47,700 nucleotides of DNA from Candidatus Pacearchaeota archaeon (GTDB taxonomy: Archaea > Nanobdellota > Nanobdellia > Pacearchaeales > GW2011-AR1). Below the pieces are notes generated by a model. It did not search any database, was not told where the DNA came from, and saw nothing but the letters and a program-made list of their open reading frames with translations. Shown one piece after another: positions 15,746 through 24,439 of the stretch. The position numbers and the translations under genes were made by a program. The stretch's first letter is position 1. Each line of letters opens with the position of its first letter. Location of the stretch: NCBI GenBank assembly GCA_016866975.1, contig VGKP01000005.1:1-47700 (forward strand), in the 5' to 3' direction.

Positions 15746-16624
15746 ATGGAATCAAAAGAGGTATTCAGGTATATAGGCCTTATATTTTTTTCAATTATAC
15801 TTATACTCTCCCTAATAACTGCCATAACTGCCACAAGCGCAAGAGTTTTCCTGAATCCTTCGATTTATGAAAGTGCATTTGAGAAATCAAACGCTTTTGA
15901 GACACTTGCTAAATCAGCCATTCCACAGGACTCTCCACAGAACATACCTTCAGAAGAACTAAAAAATCAAGGCAACCAATTAATAAGAAATCTTCTTTCT
16001 TATCTCAAGTCAGAGACGCAGACTCTGAATCTTACAATAGTTATACAGCCATCCTTGATAAAATCAATCTTAGCAGAAAGAGTTGAGAAAGCCAGGGTCT
16101 GCAATCAGAATGAGTCTCCATATATCTCGGGAAAGCTTGTCTGCAAGCCAAGTGGTGTGCCAAATGATGTCCTTGTCAACCAAGCATTTATAGAGGGAGG
16201 GTTTTCCGAGGACAAGCCATTGATTGTAGACTTAGGAAAGATGAATGGGGATAACAATGCCATGTTCCAAGATTTAAGAGGATATATTTCAGGCATGCAG
16301 TCTGCAAAGATTATATCTTGGATCGTAGTGATCATCTCCCTGATAGCAATATTTTTCCTTTGCTCAACATACCCGTCTAGAATGAGATGGATTGGCGCGC
16401 CATTGATAATAGCAGGAATATTCTTGATGGGAGTCGTACAAGGAGTGGCAGCAGCAATAGATGACGCCTTAAATAATCCTCAGATAGCACAGGTTCTTCA
16501 GACAGTATTCAAAGAGATAGTCAAGCCGTTTCAATCGAGCATGTTCATTTTCAGCATAATATCTGGAATACTAGGCATATTGCTATTTGCATCCTCATTT
16601 TTCTTAAAGCCTAAAACTAAATGA
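15746..16624 (+). CDS. Hypothetical membrane protein
   Basis: A 292-residue integral membrane protein not assignable to a family I know. One TM helix lies near the N-terminus (about 9-31, IGLIFFSIILILSLI), then an extracytoplasmic region of some 165 residues with two cysteines (CNQNE and CKPSG, a possible disulfide), then three TM helices (about 198-216, 220-242, 262-285). The ectodomain between one N-terminal and three C-terminal helices resembles other uncharacterised archaeal surface proteins. The promoter CTTTAAAAA is 26 bases upstream. Convergent with the broken gene at 16643-16967. Confidence 0.7.
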   Translation: MESKEVFRYIGLIFFSIILILSLITAITATSARVFLNPSIYESAFEKSNAFETLAKSAIPQDSPQNIPSEELKNQGNQLIRNLLSYLKSETQTLNLTIVIQPSLIKSILAERVEKARVCNQNESPYISGKLVCKPSGVPNDVLVNQAFIEGGFSEDKPLIVDLGKMNGDNNAMFQDLRGYISGMQSAKIISWIVVIISLIAIFFLCSTYPSRMRWIGAPLIIAGIFLMGVVQGVAAAIDDALNNPQIAQVLQTVFKEIVKPFQSSMFIFSIISGILGILLFASSFFLKPKTK

Positions 16625-16642
16625 CTAATTGGAAATAGTTGC

Positions 16643-16967
16643 TTACCCTCTAGAAAAAGCTTCTTGAACACTCATAAAAACGCCACCAGTGCTTCGATAA
16701 GAAAGTTGCAACTTGCCCTGAAAATCATATACGCCTAGCTGCCATTCCGCCCCATCCATTTCAATAATAGTAGGCAAAGTCACGCATAGTCAGTATTACA
16801 ATAAGCCACAAAGCCCTTGTTATCCGCTGTTGCATCGGAAACACCCGCATCACTTGAAACCGCAAATCCCATCATTTTGCCTGAAAAAAACAATCCCAAA
16901 AACACCCCGCATGAAAGAATAACCAAAAACAGCAAGCCAAGAGTCCAATTCCTCCTTATCTTTTCAT
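16643..16967 (-). pseudogene. Frameshifted gene for a small membrane-anchored protein
   Basis: Reading the minus strand, a TATA box (TTTATAAA, about 16988-16995) is followed 25 bases later by ATG at 16967, but the frame stops after three codons. One base of shift in the AAAA run restores a coherent product: a basic start (IRRNW), a TM helix (TLGLLFLVILSCGVFLGLFF), then GKMMGFAVSSDAG and NKGFVAYCNTDYA, where it stops near 16756. A second shift continues into TLPTIIEMDGAEWQLGVYDF and ends at 16643 after EAFSRG. In total about 106 residues of lipoprotein-like or anchored character. Both breaks could be decay or sequencing error; the protein family is unknown. The promoter overlaps the end of the cysteine desulfurase gene. 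Confidence 0.55.
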
Positions 16968-16997
16968 TGTACGATAAGAAAGATTATGTTTATAAAA

Positions 16998-18119
16998 TCA
17001 TCTCTTCGCTTGCTGTTTTGACAGACACTTCTCAAATATTTTCGCTGCTCTTTGAAGATCCTGCCGCTTTATGCTTGCATGCAATCCAAAGCGCACCGCG
17101 CCACGAATCTCTGCAGAAGAGAGACCTATCGCTTTTAGTACCTTGCTTTCTTTACCCTCTTTGTTTAAGCATGCACTTTTCGTAGAGCAATAAACACCGT
17201 ACTGGGAAAGTGCAAGCACTAAGAGTTCGGCATCGATGCCTGGAAATGTGACAGACACATGATCAGATAGGCGCTGTTCCCGAGAGCCCGTGATTCTACA
17301 ACCTAACTTCTCTAATATAAGTATGAAAAAATCGCGCAGTTCTTGCATTTTTCTCCAATCCTGTCTCTTTGTCATATCCAATGCCTTTGAGAAACCAACA
17401 ATGCCTGGAACATTTTCAGTCCCTCCTCTCAATCCTCTTTCCTGTCCTCCTACTATCATAGGAGAAAGTTTTATGCCTTCCTCAACAAAAAGTAATCCTA
17501 TTCCTTTAGGTCCCCCTATCTTATGGGCAGAAGCTGAAAGCATCCCTATACCAATATTCTTCACAGGCAACTTATATTTTCCAAAAGTCTGCACAGCATC
17601 TGTATGAAATAAACAACCTTTTTTCTTGCATATCTTTCCTATTCTTGCTATGTCTTGTATTGTGCCAATCTCATTATTCCCATGTATAATGGAAACCATA
17701 GCGGTCTTCTCATCTATCTTATTTTCCAGCTCCTTAAAATCAATGAATCCTTCTTTATCAACTCTTATCTTAACTACTTCATGCCCTTTTCTGACTAATT
17801 CATCACTTATTTCATTTATAGAAGAATGTTCAATCGCGCTTATTATCAATTTCTTTTTATTTGAAATCTGCATAAAACCCTTTAATGCGAGGCAATTTGA
17901 CTCGGTACCTCCTGAAGTAAATATCACTTCGTGAGATTTGCATTCTAATTCATTGGCAATAACTTTCCTCGATATACTGATTGCCTTTGTAGCAGCATCC
18001 CCCATTGAATGAGGTGAAGATGGATTTCCATAATTGTTTAGAAAAAATGGGAGCATCGACTCAACTACTTCAGTATATACTGGTGCAGTCGCCGAGCTGT
18101 CAAGATAAATCTTCTTCAT
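16998..18119 (-). CDS. iscS: Cysteine desulfurase (IscS/NifS family)
   Basis: A 373-residue PLP enzyme that takes sulfur from cysteine for Fe-S clusters or tRNA thiolation. It shows YLDSSATAPV, NYGNPSSPHSMG, TSGGTESNCLA, HTDAVQTFGK, the PLP lysine in SASAHKIGGPKG (about Lys200) and the catalytic cysteine in YCSTKSACLNKEG (about Cys317). The loop lacks the usual extra serine/glycine pattern (GSACSS), so it is somewhat divergent. The frame opens at 18167, but GGAGG eight bases before the ATG at 18119 and family alignment favour MKKIYLD. It overlaps the upstream gene by 20 bases, so it is translated from an operon. No scaffold gene (iscU/sufB) is nearby. Confidence 0.93.
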   Translation of the reverse strand: MKKIYLDSSATAPVYTEVVESMLPFFLNNYGNPSSPHSMGDAATKAISISRKVIANELECKSHEVIFTSGGTESNCLALKGFMQISNKKKLIISAIEHSSINEISDELVRKGHEVVKIRVDKEGFIDFKELENKIDEKTAMVSIIHGNNEIGTIQDIARIGKICKKKGCLFHTDAVQTFGKYKLPVKNIGIGMLSASAHKIGGPKGIGLLFVEEGIKLSPMIVGGQERGLRGGTENVPGIVGFSKALDMTKRQDWRKMQELRDFFILILEKLGCRITGSREQRLSDHVSVTFPGIDAELLVLALSQYGVYCSTKSACLNKEGKESKVLKAIGLSSAEIRGAVRFGLHASIKRQDLQRAAKIFEKCLSKQQAKR

Positions 18120-18570
18120 CTGATAATCCTCCATTTTTAATGTGATCAATGTGATCAAGAATTTCATACCTTAATACACTGCCTATCATCACCTCAGAAG
18201 TCATCCCAAAATAAGGGTTATTGGAAAAGTTATTAGGAGGAATTATTGGGGTCAATTCTGCAACAAATCTTTCCAGCCCTGCCAAATCTAAAAAAACTAC
18301 ACCATATCTCTCTTGATAGTCTCTATGAGGATTTAATTTTGCTGGAAAATAACCCATACTTTCTGATAATGATTTTACCCCGTCAGTTTTCTCTTTAGAA
18401 GTTATAAGATTTGAATCTACCCAGATCATAAATATTTTTTCAGCCAAGCTGCTTGCATTTTCTTCAATAAAATAACCTGTTTTAATAATATCCACTAGTT
18501 TTTCGTATATTGATGGTTCTAATTCAATTTCATATCTTTTAATCGCATACCTTTGTTTATTGTGTGACAT
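18100..18570 (-). CDS. Hypothetical protein, first gene of the desulfurase operon
   Basis: A 156-residue soluble protein not recognised. It starts MSHNKQRYAIKRYEIELEPS and has no TM segment, signal or known motif; the C-terminus is acidic (GLSDEEDLS). The longer frame to 18585 would place the start only 12 bases from the TATA-like TTTTAAGAAG at 18591-18602; the ATG at 18570 is 27 bases from it and is preferred. Its 3' end overlaps the cysteine desulfurase start, and the SD for that gene lies inside this frame, so the two are co-transcribed and may act together. Confidence 0.6.
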   Translation of the reverse strand: MSHNKQRYAIKRYEIELEPSIYEKLVDIIKTGYFIEENASSLAEKIFMIWVDSNLITSKEKTDGVKSLSESMGYFPAKLNPHRDYQERYGVVFLDLAGLERFVAELTPIIPPNNFSNNPYFGMTSEVMIGSVLRYEILDHIDHIKNGGLSDEEDLS

Positions 18571-18666
18571 GCTTATAAAAATCATATTAACTTCTTAAAA
18601 TTTTCCATTCTACTCTAAAAAAATCCGTGTAGCAAGGCTTTTAATCTCCTTTCCACTAGACAATAT

Positions 18667-19629
18667 ATGAAGTTATCAGCAGAAGACAGAATTAAAATCA
18701 TAAAAAGGAATACTGAGGAGATAATCACCGAAGAAGACCTAGTCAATGTTCTCAAGAAAAAGAATCCGAGAGTATATTGCGGGTATGAGCCAAACGGACC
18801 AATGCATCTTGGGCATTTTGTTACCATAACCAAACTCATGGATCTAGAAAAAGCTGGCTTTACAGTCGTTGTGCTTCTTGCAGATATTCACGCGATATTG
18901 AACAGAAAAGGTGGGGAAGAAGACATCAAGAATGAAGTGAAAAATTGGAGGAATACTCTGGAAGCTATTGGAATCAAGGCAGAAGTAGTTCTAGGAAGCG
19001 ACTTCCAATTCAAGAAAGAATTCCAACTGGACGTGATGAGACTTGCTCAAAACTCGACCATTAATAGGGGCCTTAGAAGCATGCAGGAGATTGCAAGAGA
19101 TGTCGAGAATGCAACAATATCTCAACTATGGTATCCTCTGATGCAAGTTGCTGACATCAAACATCTAAAAGCGGATGTTGCACTGGGAGGCTTAGAACAA
19201 AGAAAAGTACATATGATAGGAAAAGATATGAGTAAAACAATAGGTTATGATTTTGTCGCATTACACACTCCACTCATTACTTCTCTCAAGGGCCCAGGCC
19301 AGAAGATGTCAAAGAGCATACCTGGCTCGGGTATAAGCGTGACTGATAGCTACGAAGAGATTAAAAAAACAATCAATGGGGCCTACTGTCCAGAGAAGGA
19401 GATTAAAGATAATCCTTTGCTTCAGATAGCAAGACTCATCATATTTCCTAGGATTAAGAATCTGGATATAAAAAGGCCTTCTAAATTCGGAGGCAATCTA
19501 TCTATTGAGAACTATGAAGATTTGGAAAGTATCTATTCCAAAGGAAATCTCCATCCTATGGACCTTAAGAGTTGTGTAATTGAAGAACTAGAAAAGATTA
19601 TTGCACCTATAAGAAAAAAATACAAATAG
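18667..19629 (+). CDS. tyrS: Tyrosyl-tRNA synthetase (archaeal type)
   Basis: A 320-residue class I aminoacyl-tRNA synthetase charging tRNA-Tyr. HLGH (47-50, the HIGH motif) follows YCGYEPNGPM, and KMSKS is at 213-217. QVADIKHLKADVALGGLEQRKVHM (split here by motif, about 160-183) is the tyrosine-binding region typical of archaeal/eukaryotic TyrRS rather than TrpRS, which would be longer and differ here. The length matches compact archaeal enzymes of 305-330 residues. The CTTTTAATC promoter lies 27 bases upstream. Divergent from the hypothetical-desulfurase operon. Confidence 0.92.
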   Translation: MKLSAEDRIKIIKRNTEEIITEEDLVNVLKKKNPRVYCGYEPNGPMHLGHFVTITKLMDLEKAGFTVVVLLADIHAILNRKGGEEDIKNEVKNWRNTLEAIGIKAEVVLGSDFQFKKEFQLDVMRLAQNSTINRGLRSMQEIARDVENATISQLWYPLMQVADIKHLKADVALGGLEQRKVHMIGKDMSKTIGYDFVALHTPLITSLKGPGQKMSKSIPGSGISVTDSYEEIKKTINGAYCPEKEIKDNPLLQIARLIIFPRIKNLDIKRPSKFGGNLSIENYEDLESIYSKGNLHPMDLKSCVIEELEKIIAPIRKKYK

Positions 19630-19765
19630 AACTTCTAAAAGCAAAAAGCCTCAAAAGCTAAAACTGCAAAATCAAATGAGAAAGCATTATTTAGAAGAAT
19701 TTAATGGTATTGCTACGAAATATTGAGGACAATAAATAGTCTAAAAGGTATCGCCTCTTTTTCCA

Positions 19766-20215
19766 TCAATTCAAATATGCCTTTAATTTTTCAAGAGAAG
19801 GCAACCCATATTCCTTTCTCTGCTTATCTGTAACGGTCCCGTCAATTTTGTACATCTTCAACTTTCCATTTCTAAGTTTTACAACTTGAGTGCCGAATTT
19901 CTGGGGCTTTTTCTCTAACTGTAAAAGTCTATCCGTTGCTTGTGCAATAAGAGTCTTAGCCGGTTTGTAACTTCTTTCATACGCTTGCTCAGCCAAGCGT
20001 AAAGCCTTCCTAGAAGAAGATAATGTAAATCCATGATGATAAACCATTGCAGACATCCATAACTCTTTCGGAGAGAGCCGCTTATTCCCATATAATAGCG
20101 CATCTAATTTTATTCTTATAGCCCTATTAAAAGCATAAAACTCTTCATCTGTATAATTTTCTTCCCATTTTGATATATGCTTACTGTCTTCTCTGAATAA
20201 ATCTTGAATTTTCAT
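19766..20215 (-). CDS. Hypothetical protein, possibly DUF6624-like
   Basis: A 149-residue helical protein. The segment SARKALRLAEQAYERSYK-like helix (about 75-95), AKTLIAQATDRLLQLEKKPQ and KFGTQVV resembles the repeated helix and GTQ motif of DUF6624 proteins; this is from memory and unverified. No TM or signal is present. A CTTTTATACTG box about 26 bases before the ATG supports the start. It lies just downstream (on the minus strand) of the tRNA-Ser 3' repeats. Function unknown. Confidence 0.6.
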   Translation of the reverse strand: MKIQDLFREDSKHISKWEENYTDEEFYAFNRAIRIKLDALLYGNKRLSPKELWMSAMVYHHGFTLSSSRKALRLAEQAYERSYKPAKTLIAQATDRLLQLEKKPQKFGTQVVKLRNGKLKMYKIDGTVTDKQRKEYGLPSLEKLKAYLN

Positions 20216-20263
20216 ATAGCCTTAAAGAAAAAACAGTATAAAAGAGTTGCCTTAAACTATGAA

Positions 20264-20442
20264 GTTACGCCGATGGCAGGAATACCTGCGCGTAAGCAAG
20301 GGTTGCCGCGGAGCAAAGCTCTGCGAGCACTTCGATTCCTGCAGTTACGCCGATGGCAGGAATACCTGCGCGTAAGCAAGGGTTGCCGCGGAGCAAAGCT
20401 CTGCGAGCACTTCGATTCCTGCAGTTACGCCGATGGCAGGAA
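20264..20442. repeat. 80-base tandem repeat containing the tRNA-Ser 3' end
   Basis: Two apparently identical 80-base units (20264-20343 and 20344-20423) and a 19-base third start run directly into tRNA-Ser. Each unit begins GTTACGCCGATGGCAGGAAT, which on the minus strand is the last part of the T arm, acceptor 3' strand and trailer of tRNA-Ser, then continues with unrelated GC-rich sequence. Read downstream of the tRNA (minus strand), each unit has GCAGGAAT at its start and ATTCCTGC near its end, able to pair, plus an internal GAGC-TTT-GCTC hairpin. The shortened T loop (TATT) means the copies are not functional tRNAs. Confidence 0.85.
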
Positions 20443-20509
20443 TCGAACCTGCATATCCTTGCGGAAGCTTGCTCTCCAAGCAAGTAGGCTACCACTGCCC
20501 AACATCGGC
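20428..20509 (-). tRNA. tRNA-Ser (GGA)
   Basis: A class II cloverleaf of 82 bases on the minus strand: acceptor GCCGATG / CATCGGC, anticodon stem CTTGC / GCAAG with loop TTGGAGA giving anticodon GGA, a long variable arm (CTTCCGCAAGGATAT) and T stem GCAGG / CCTGC with loop TTCGATT. Discriminator G73 and the long variable arm are serine identity elements. CCA is not encoded. It is immediately followed by two repeats of its own 3' end. Confidence 0.92.
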
Positions 20510-20571
20510 ACATATCCATGTGACAATATTGATTTTTAAAGGCTTTGAAGACCAATATAGAAATGTCCCTC

Positions 20572-21072
20572 TCATTTGGGCATCGATCTCCTATAAGTTG
20601 AAAACCTGTAACCTTCTCTCTCCTCGTTGAATGTCTTGTACCATTTTCCTGTATCTTTGTACCTTGGAAAGAAAGTATCTCCTTCGTATCTCCCATCTAT
20701 CTCAGTCATTTCAAGCCTGGTTGCATCTCCAATGGCCTGATAAAATATCTGCTCACCCCCTATGATATAAGCTTCATTGCTTAATGCGTGAGCAGCAAGT
20801 ATAGCTGTATTCAGGTCAGGGCATATATTTGCCCCATGGACAGACAAGCCTCCCTTTCTAGACAGTACGAAATTGACTCGTCTTGGAAGGACCTTGCCTA
20901 TAGATAAAAAAGTAGTATGGCCCATTATTACTGGTTTGTCTAAAGTCAGTCTTCTGAATCTACTCATATCTTCCCTTCTAAGTTTAGTATCGTCCCACCA
21001 AGGTATAGACCCATTGTTTCCAATGACATTATCATAGGCCACTGCAGCGATTAATATTATCTCTCTATCCAT
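20572..21072 (-). CDS. folA: Dihydrofolate reductase
   Basis: A 166-residue DHFR reducing dihydrofolate with NADPH, regenerating the cofactor consumed by thymidylate synthase. It shows ILIAAVAYDNVIGNNGSIPW, the DDTKLRREDMSRFRRLT helix (with an aspartate in the DHFR active-site position), PVIMGHTTFLSIGKVLPRR (the NADPH-binding GRxTxxSI equivalent is GHTTFLSIG) and AYIIGGEQIFYQAI. Length matches bacterial DHFR. The start ATG shares one base with the thyA stop (TAATG), so thyA and folA form an operon with coupled translation. Confidence 0.95.
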   Translation of the reverse strand: MDREIILIAAVAYDNVIGNNGSIPWWDDTKLRREDMSRFRRLTLDKPVIMGHTTFLSIGKVLPRRVNFVLSRKGGLSVHGANICPDLNTAILAAHALSNEAYIIGGEQIFYQAIGDATRLEMTEIDGRYEGDTFFPRYKDTGKWYKTFNEEREGYRFSTYRRSMPK

Positions 21073-21866
21073 TAGATTGCTATAGGAGCTTTAATTGCAG
21101 GATGAGGATCATAATTGTTCAATTTGAAATCTTCATAATTGAATGAGAATATTTCCGTTACGGATGGATTTATCTCCATCTTAGGCAAAGCCTTTGGTTC
21201 TCTTGCCAACTGTAGTCTTGCCTGTTCAATGTGGTTGCTATAGAGATGCAGATCTCCAAAAGTATGTACAAATTCCTTTGGCCTAAGATTTGTTACCTGG
21301 GCTATCATCATTGTAAGCAATGAATATGAGGCTATGTTGAATGGCACTCCCAAAAACAAGTCTGCAGAACGTTGGTAGAGTTGGCAGCTCAACTCTCCAT
21401 CTCGGACATAAAACTGGAACAATGCATGGCAAGGAGGAATTGCCATCTTGTCTACCTCTCCAGGGTTCCATGCAGATACAACATGTCTCCTGCTATGAGG
21501 ATCTGATTTGAGTCTCTTTACAAGTTCAGATATCTGATCCACAGACCTTCCATCATGGGTGTCCCAGTCTCTCCATTGTTTCCCATAAACTGGTCCAAGA
21601 TTGCCATCAGAATCAGCCCACTCATCCCAAATGCTTACTCCATGATCTTTAAGATATTTTATATTTGTATCTCCTTTAAGGAACCATAGAAGTTCATATA
21701 TGATAGACTTTGTATGCATCTTCTTTGTCGTCAATAAAGGAAAGCCTTCCTGAAGATCGAATCTCGCCTGTCGGCCAAAAACAGAGAAAGTACCTGTCTC
21801 AGTCCTATCGCTCTTCGGTTTCCCATTGGCCAAAACATCTTCAAGCAACTCAAGAAATTGTCTCAT
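21072..21866 (-). CDS. thyA: Thymidylate synthase
   Basis: A 264-residue ThyA converting dUMP to dTMP with methylene-tetrahydrofolate. Visible are [31 protein letters not shown], the catalytic Cys146 in [29 protein letters not shown] and THLYSNH-type [14 protein letters not shown]. Length is identical to bacterial ThyA (264), and the flavin-dependent ThyX is not needed. Bacterial-type thyA-folA pairs are patchy in archaea, so acquisition from bacteria is possible. The TTTATAATG box 27 bases upstream drives both genes. Confidence 0.97.
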   Translation of the reverse strand: MRQFLELLEDVLANGKPKSDRTETGTFSVFGRQARFDLQEGFPLLTTKKMHTKSIIYELLWFLKGDTNIKYLKDHGVSIWDEWADSDGNLGPVYGKQWRDWDTHDGRSVDQISELVKRLKSDPHSRRHVVSAWNPGEVDKMAIPPCHALFQFYVRDGELSCQLYQRSADLFLGVPFNIASYSLLTMMIAQVTNLRPKEFVHTFGDLHLYSNHIEQARLQLAREPKALPKMEINPSVTEIFSFNYEDFKLNNYDPHPAIKAPIAI

Positions 21867-21916
21867 TATTTTTAATCAGAAGAACATTATAAATAAATTA
21901 TGGTAAATATTCATAA

Positions 21917-22534
21917 CTATCCAAGATGCTTCTTCAGGTAAGGTAGAAGTTGCAATGTCCATCTCTCAATCTTATTATCAGAGTTTGCAACCAGCTCTTC
22001 TATCTCTTCTATAGTCATAAACTTTCCCTCTTCAATCTCTCCATCTCCCATAGATATTTCATCTTCATCAGTCTCTGCAATGGCCACGACCCCAAAATGA
22101 TATTTCTCTACATCTCCAGTATCGTCATTTACAAATCCTACTATCTTTGGATCAGGATAATTTTCCATTACAACTTCCTCCTGAAGTTCTCTTTTTGCTG
22201 AAGCTTTGATTGGATCTGCATCGTCTTGTCTTTCTATATGGCCTCCGACTCCGCAGCTCCATCTATTATAAAGCCTTTTCTCGGAATATAACTTCTCATT
22301 AGCAGACCTCCTATAGGCAAATATTTTCTTTGTCCAGGGATTTATTATAAGCACATAAGTGATTATCTGTTTAAGGGAAAAGTCATTCTCAAGGTCATCG
22401 CTCCTGAATTCATACCTGTAATTCTTAAGAGCGATTGGCATATAATCATATTCGTCCTTAGGCGAGAATCCTTTTTCAAGATATTTTTCTTTGAAAAGTT
22501 TGTCTCTCGGAACAACCAATGCTTCTTTTCTCAT
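21917..22534 (-). CDS. NUDIX hydrolase
   Basis: A 205-residue NUDIX-fold protein. The Nudix box is near the centre: GGHIERQDDADPIKASA then KRELQEEVVM, giving the G-x5-E-x7-REUxEE pattern with a slightly lengthened loop. Flanking segments RWSCGVGGH and the C-terminal acidic GDGEIEEGKFMTIEEIEELV resemble predicted phosphoesterases of the IDI-like/YfcD branch. The N-terminal 60 residues (LVVPRDKLF, YEFRSDDLEND) are an added domain. Substrate could be an isoprenoid or nucleoside diphosphate; not resolvable. TTTTTATACAC lies 27 bases upstream. Confidence 0.88.
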   Translation of the reverse strand: MRKEALVVPRDKLFKEKYLEKGFSPKDEYDYMPIALKNYRYEFRSDDLENDFSLKQIITYVLIINPWTKKIFAYRRSANEKLYSEKRLYNRWSCGVGGHIERQDDADPIKASAKRELQEEVVMENYPDPKIVGFVNDDTGDVEKYHFGVVAIAETDEDEISMGDGEIEEGKFMTIEEIEELVANSDNKIERWTLQLLPYLKKHLG

Positions 22535-22696
22535 CTTGCTTTGAAAAATAGTAGTGTATAAAAAGATTATGTAAGATATTACTTCTCACTTACTGCTCTA
22601 AATATTCTCCTTGACATTCAACCATCATATCTCTCACTCTGAATATTTTTGAGTATTTGAGGCAACTTTTCAGCAAGGAACAGTAGGCCCCTTAGA

Positions 22697-23005
22697 TTAG
22701 TCTTTCATCTCGATCTTAATTTGTACAGAACGTGGAATTTGTAACTTCATTATAGGATGCAGAATACGGTCCTCTGCAGGTATGTCGATTATTCTTCTAT
22801 GTACTCTCATCTCATATTTATCGAATGTTGCAGTCCCACTCCCGCATGGGCTTTTTCTCGTCGTGACTTTCAAATGCCTAGTAGGTAATGGGATTGGTCC
22901 TCTCATCGCAACGCCGGCACGCATGGTTATCTCTTTTATATTCCGTATTACTGGATTTAGTTCTCCTATATCTATGCTAGCTAGTTTGATTCTGACCTTT
23001 GACAT
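22697..23005 (-). CDS. rps10: Ribosomal protein S10 (uS10)
   Basis: A 102-residue small-subunit head protein. VRIKLASIDIGELNPVIRN, GPIPLPTRHLKVTTRKSPCG and KYEMRVHRRIIDIPAEDR are the archaeal/eukaryotic uS10 pattern. Usually it lies next to EF-1 alpha; here EF-1 alpha is not adjacent. The frame opens with a TTG at 23014, but the ATG at 23005 lies 26 bases from the TATA-like CTTTTTAAAA (about 23026-23035) and is preferred. Confidence 0.97.
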   Translation of the reverse strand: MSKVRIKLASIDIGELNPVIRNIKEITMRAGVAMRGPIPLPTRHLKVTTRKSPCGSGTATFDKYEMRVHRRIIDIPAEDRILHPIMKLQIPRSVQIKIEMKD

Positions 23006-23180
23006 GCATTTCAAAGCGAAAAACGCTTTTTAAAACTTCCGTATACTGCAAAATTGATGAAAGATGAAATGTTTCAGTCTTTAGCTTATGAAAGTTAAGT
23101 CAATGAAAGTAAATGATTTTTGAAATCTTTTCCATTGCACGATAGACAATGTTTAAAAACCCTCTTTTTCTGAATGCATT

Positions 23181-23606
23181 ATGGGATTTAAGCTCAACAT
23201 ATCTGACAAAGAAAAAGCCTGGAAGCTTGAAACAGATACTGAGTCACTTGTAGGCAAGAACGTAGGAGATGTGATAGAAGGAAAAGAGATTAAAAGTGAA
23301 CTTGATGGTTACCAGCTACAAATCACTGGTGGAAGCGACATGGCTGGTTTTCCTCTGTCAAAGAATGTAGAAGGCCTAGCATTGAAAAAGCTCTTACTTA
23401 AGAGAGGATGGGGCATGAGAGATACAAAGAAAGGAATCAGATTGAGAAAGACAGTAAGAGGAAAACAAATCTCAAGCACCACCTCGCAGATTAATATGAA
23501 AGTGATTAAATCTGGCAAGAAGAATCTTTCTGAAATATTCCCCGAACAAAACAAGTCGAAAGAACCTGCCACTGTTGAGCAGAAACCTGTAGAACAAACC
23601 GCATAA
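23181..23606 (+). CDS. rps6e: Ribosomal protein S6e (eS6)
   Basis: A 141-residue small-subunit protein. The core MGFKLNISDKEKAWKLETD, LVGKNVGDVIEG, ITGGSDMAGFPL and GMRDTKKGIRLRKTVRG is typical of archaeal eS6. The C-terminus adds a Lys/Glu/Pro-rich tail after position 110, shorter than the eukaryotic kinase-target tail. The TTTAAAAA box 27 bases before the ATG marks a strong leaderless promoter. It heads a plus-strand run with an unknown gene and aIF2 gamma, an order (S6e near aIF2 gamma) common in archaea. Confidence 0.97.
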   Translation: MGFKLNISDKEKAWKLETDTESLVGKNVGDVIEGKEIKSELDGYQLQITGGSDMAGFPLSKNVEGLALKKLLLKRGWGMRDTKKGIRLRKTVRGKQISSTTSQINMKVIKSGKKNLSEIFPEQNKSKEPATVEQKPVEQTA

Positions 23607-23636
23607 ATTTTTAATAGACTACTTTCTATATATCTG

Positions 23637-24380
23637 ATGGACAGCATAAATATTGAAGACTATAATTCTACAAAAAACTTATTGGATGTGACAGAATGTC
23701 AACTAAACAGGATTCACGAAACCTCTGATTTGAAGAAAAGAGGGGCTCTTCTAATGAAGGTAAGACATATCGCTACATTTGCCAGAAATCCATCACAAGA
23801 GAGAAATGCCTTAAGAGCAGTTGAGATAATGGCTGCATATGATTATGAGAAAGAATTCTTATTTGATCTTACTCAAGAGCCTATAGAAGATATAATGCAG
23901 ATGAGGGTTTCTGATATAGCTCAAAGATTCGTGAGAAACGAGCTTGCTTGGAGAGCAAATTACTTCATAAAACAAAATCCCAGGAATTCTTTTGGGGCAG
24001 TATCATCACCAGTCAGCCTTCCAGCAAGCGCAGTGGTAGGCTCAATCGGGAAAGGTCTTGCTAATGAGCGGATGCCTCTTATAGGATTATCAACAAATCA
24101 GATTGCAAATATCGCTTACATAAGGCAAGTTGAAAAAATTTTCAACAAGTTAAAGGATTATTGGATACCTCATATTGAGAGACCGGGAATATTCCATACA
24201 GCCAGTATATCTGTGAAGGGTCAAAAAGAGCCAATCATACCATGCGCACAAACCTATTTCAACTATTCATCTCCTAGAAATTTAGGTCCAATAGTTCGGG
24301 TCTCTGAATATATTGTTAAAGAGTTCAGAAGAAAGGGTCATGACTTGGAGATTGGGTCTAGGATACTTCTTTCTAGATAA
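23637..24380 (+). CDS. Hypothetical protein between S6e and aIF2 gamma
   Basis: A 247-residue helical soluble protein I do not recognise. It has no TM, signal or catalytic motif; segments include MKVRHIATFARNPSQERNAL, VSDIAQRFVRNELAWRANYF and RPGIFHTASISVKGQKEPII. It sits 30 bases after S6e and 59 bases before aIF2 gamma, but a TTTTTAATAG box 27 bases before its ATG gives it its own promoter. Position in a translation cluster hints at a ribosome-related role; this is only inference. Confidence 0.65.
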   Translation: MDSINIEDYNSTKNLLDVTECQLNRIHETSDLKKRGALLMKVRHIATFARNPSQERNALRAVEIMAAYDYEKEFLFDLTQEPIEDIMQMRVSDIAQRFVRNELAWRANYFIKQNPRNSFGAVSSPVSLPASAVVGSIGKGLANERMPLIGLSTNQIANIAYIRQVEKIFNKLKDYWIPHIERPGIFHTASISVKGQKEPIIPCAQTYFNYSSPRNLGPIVRVSEYIVKEFRRKGHDLEIGSRILLSR

Positions 24381-24439
24381 AAATTTTACTAACTCTTTGT
24401 AACCGCAACCTTCTTAAAACCTCCTCTGCTTCCTTCGGA

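Noticed and set aside
20265..20696. Open frames across the tRNA-Ser repeats
   Set aside because: They run through the tRNA gene and identical repeats in several frames, and are by-products of GC-rich repeat sequence.
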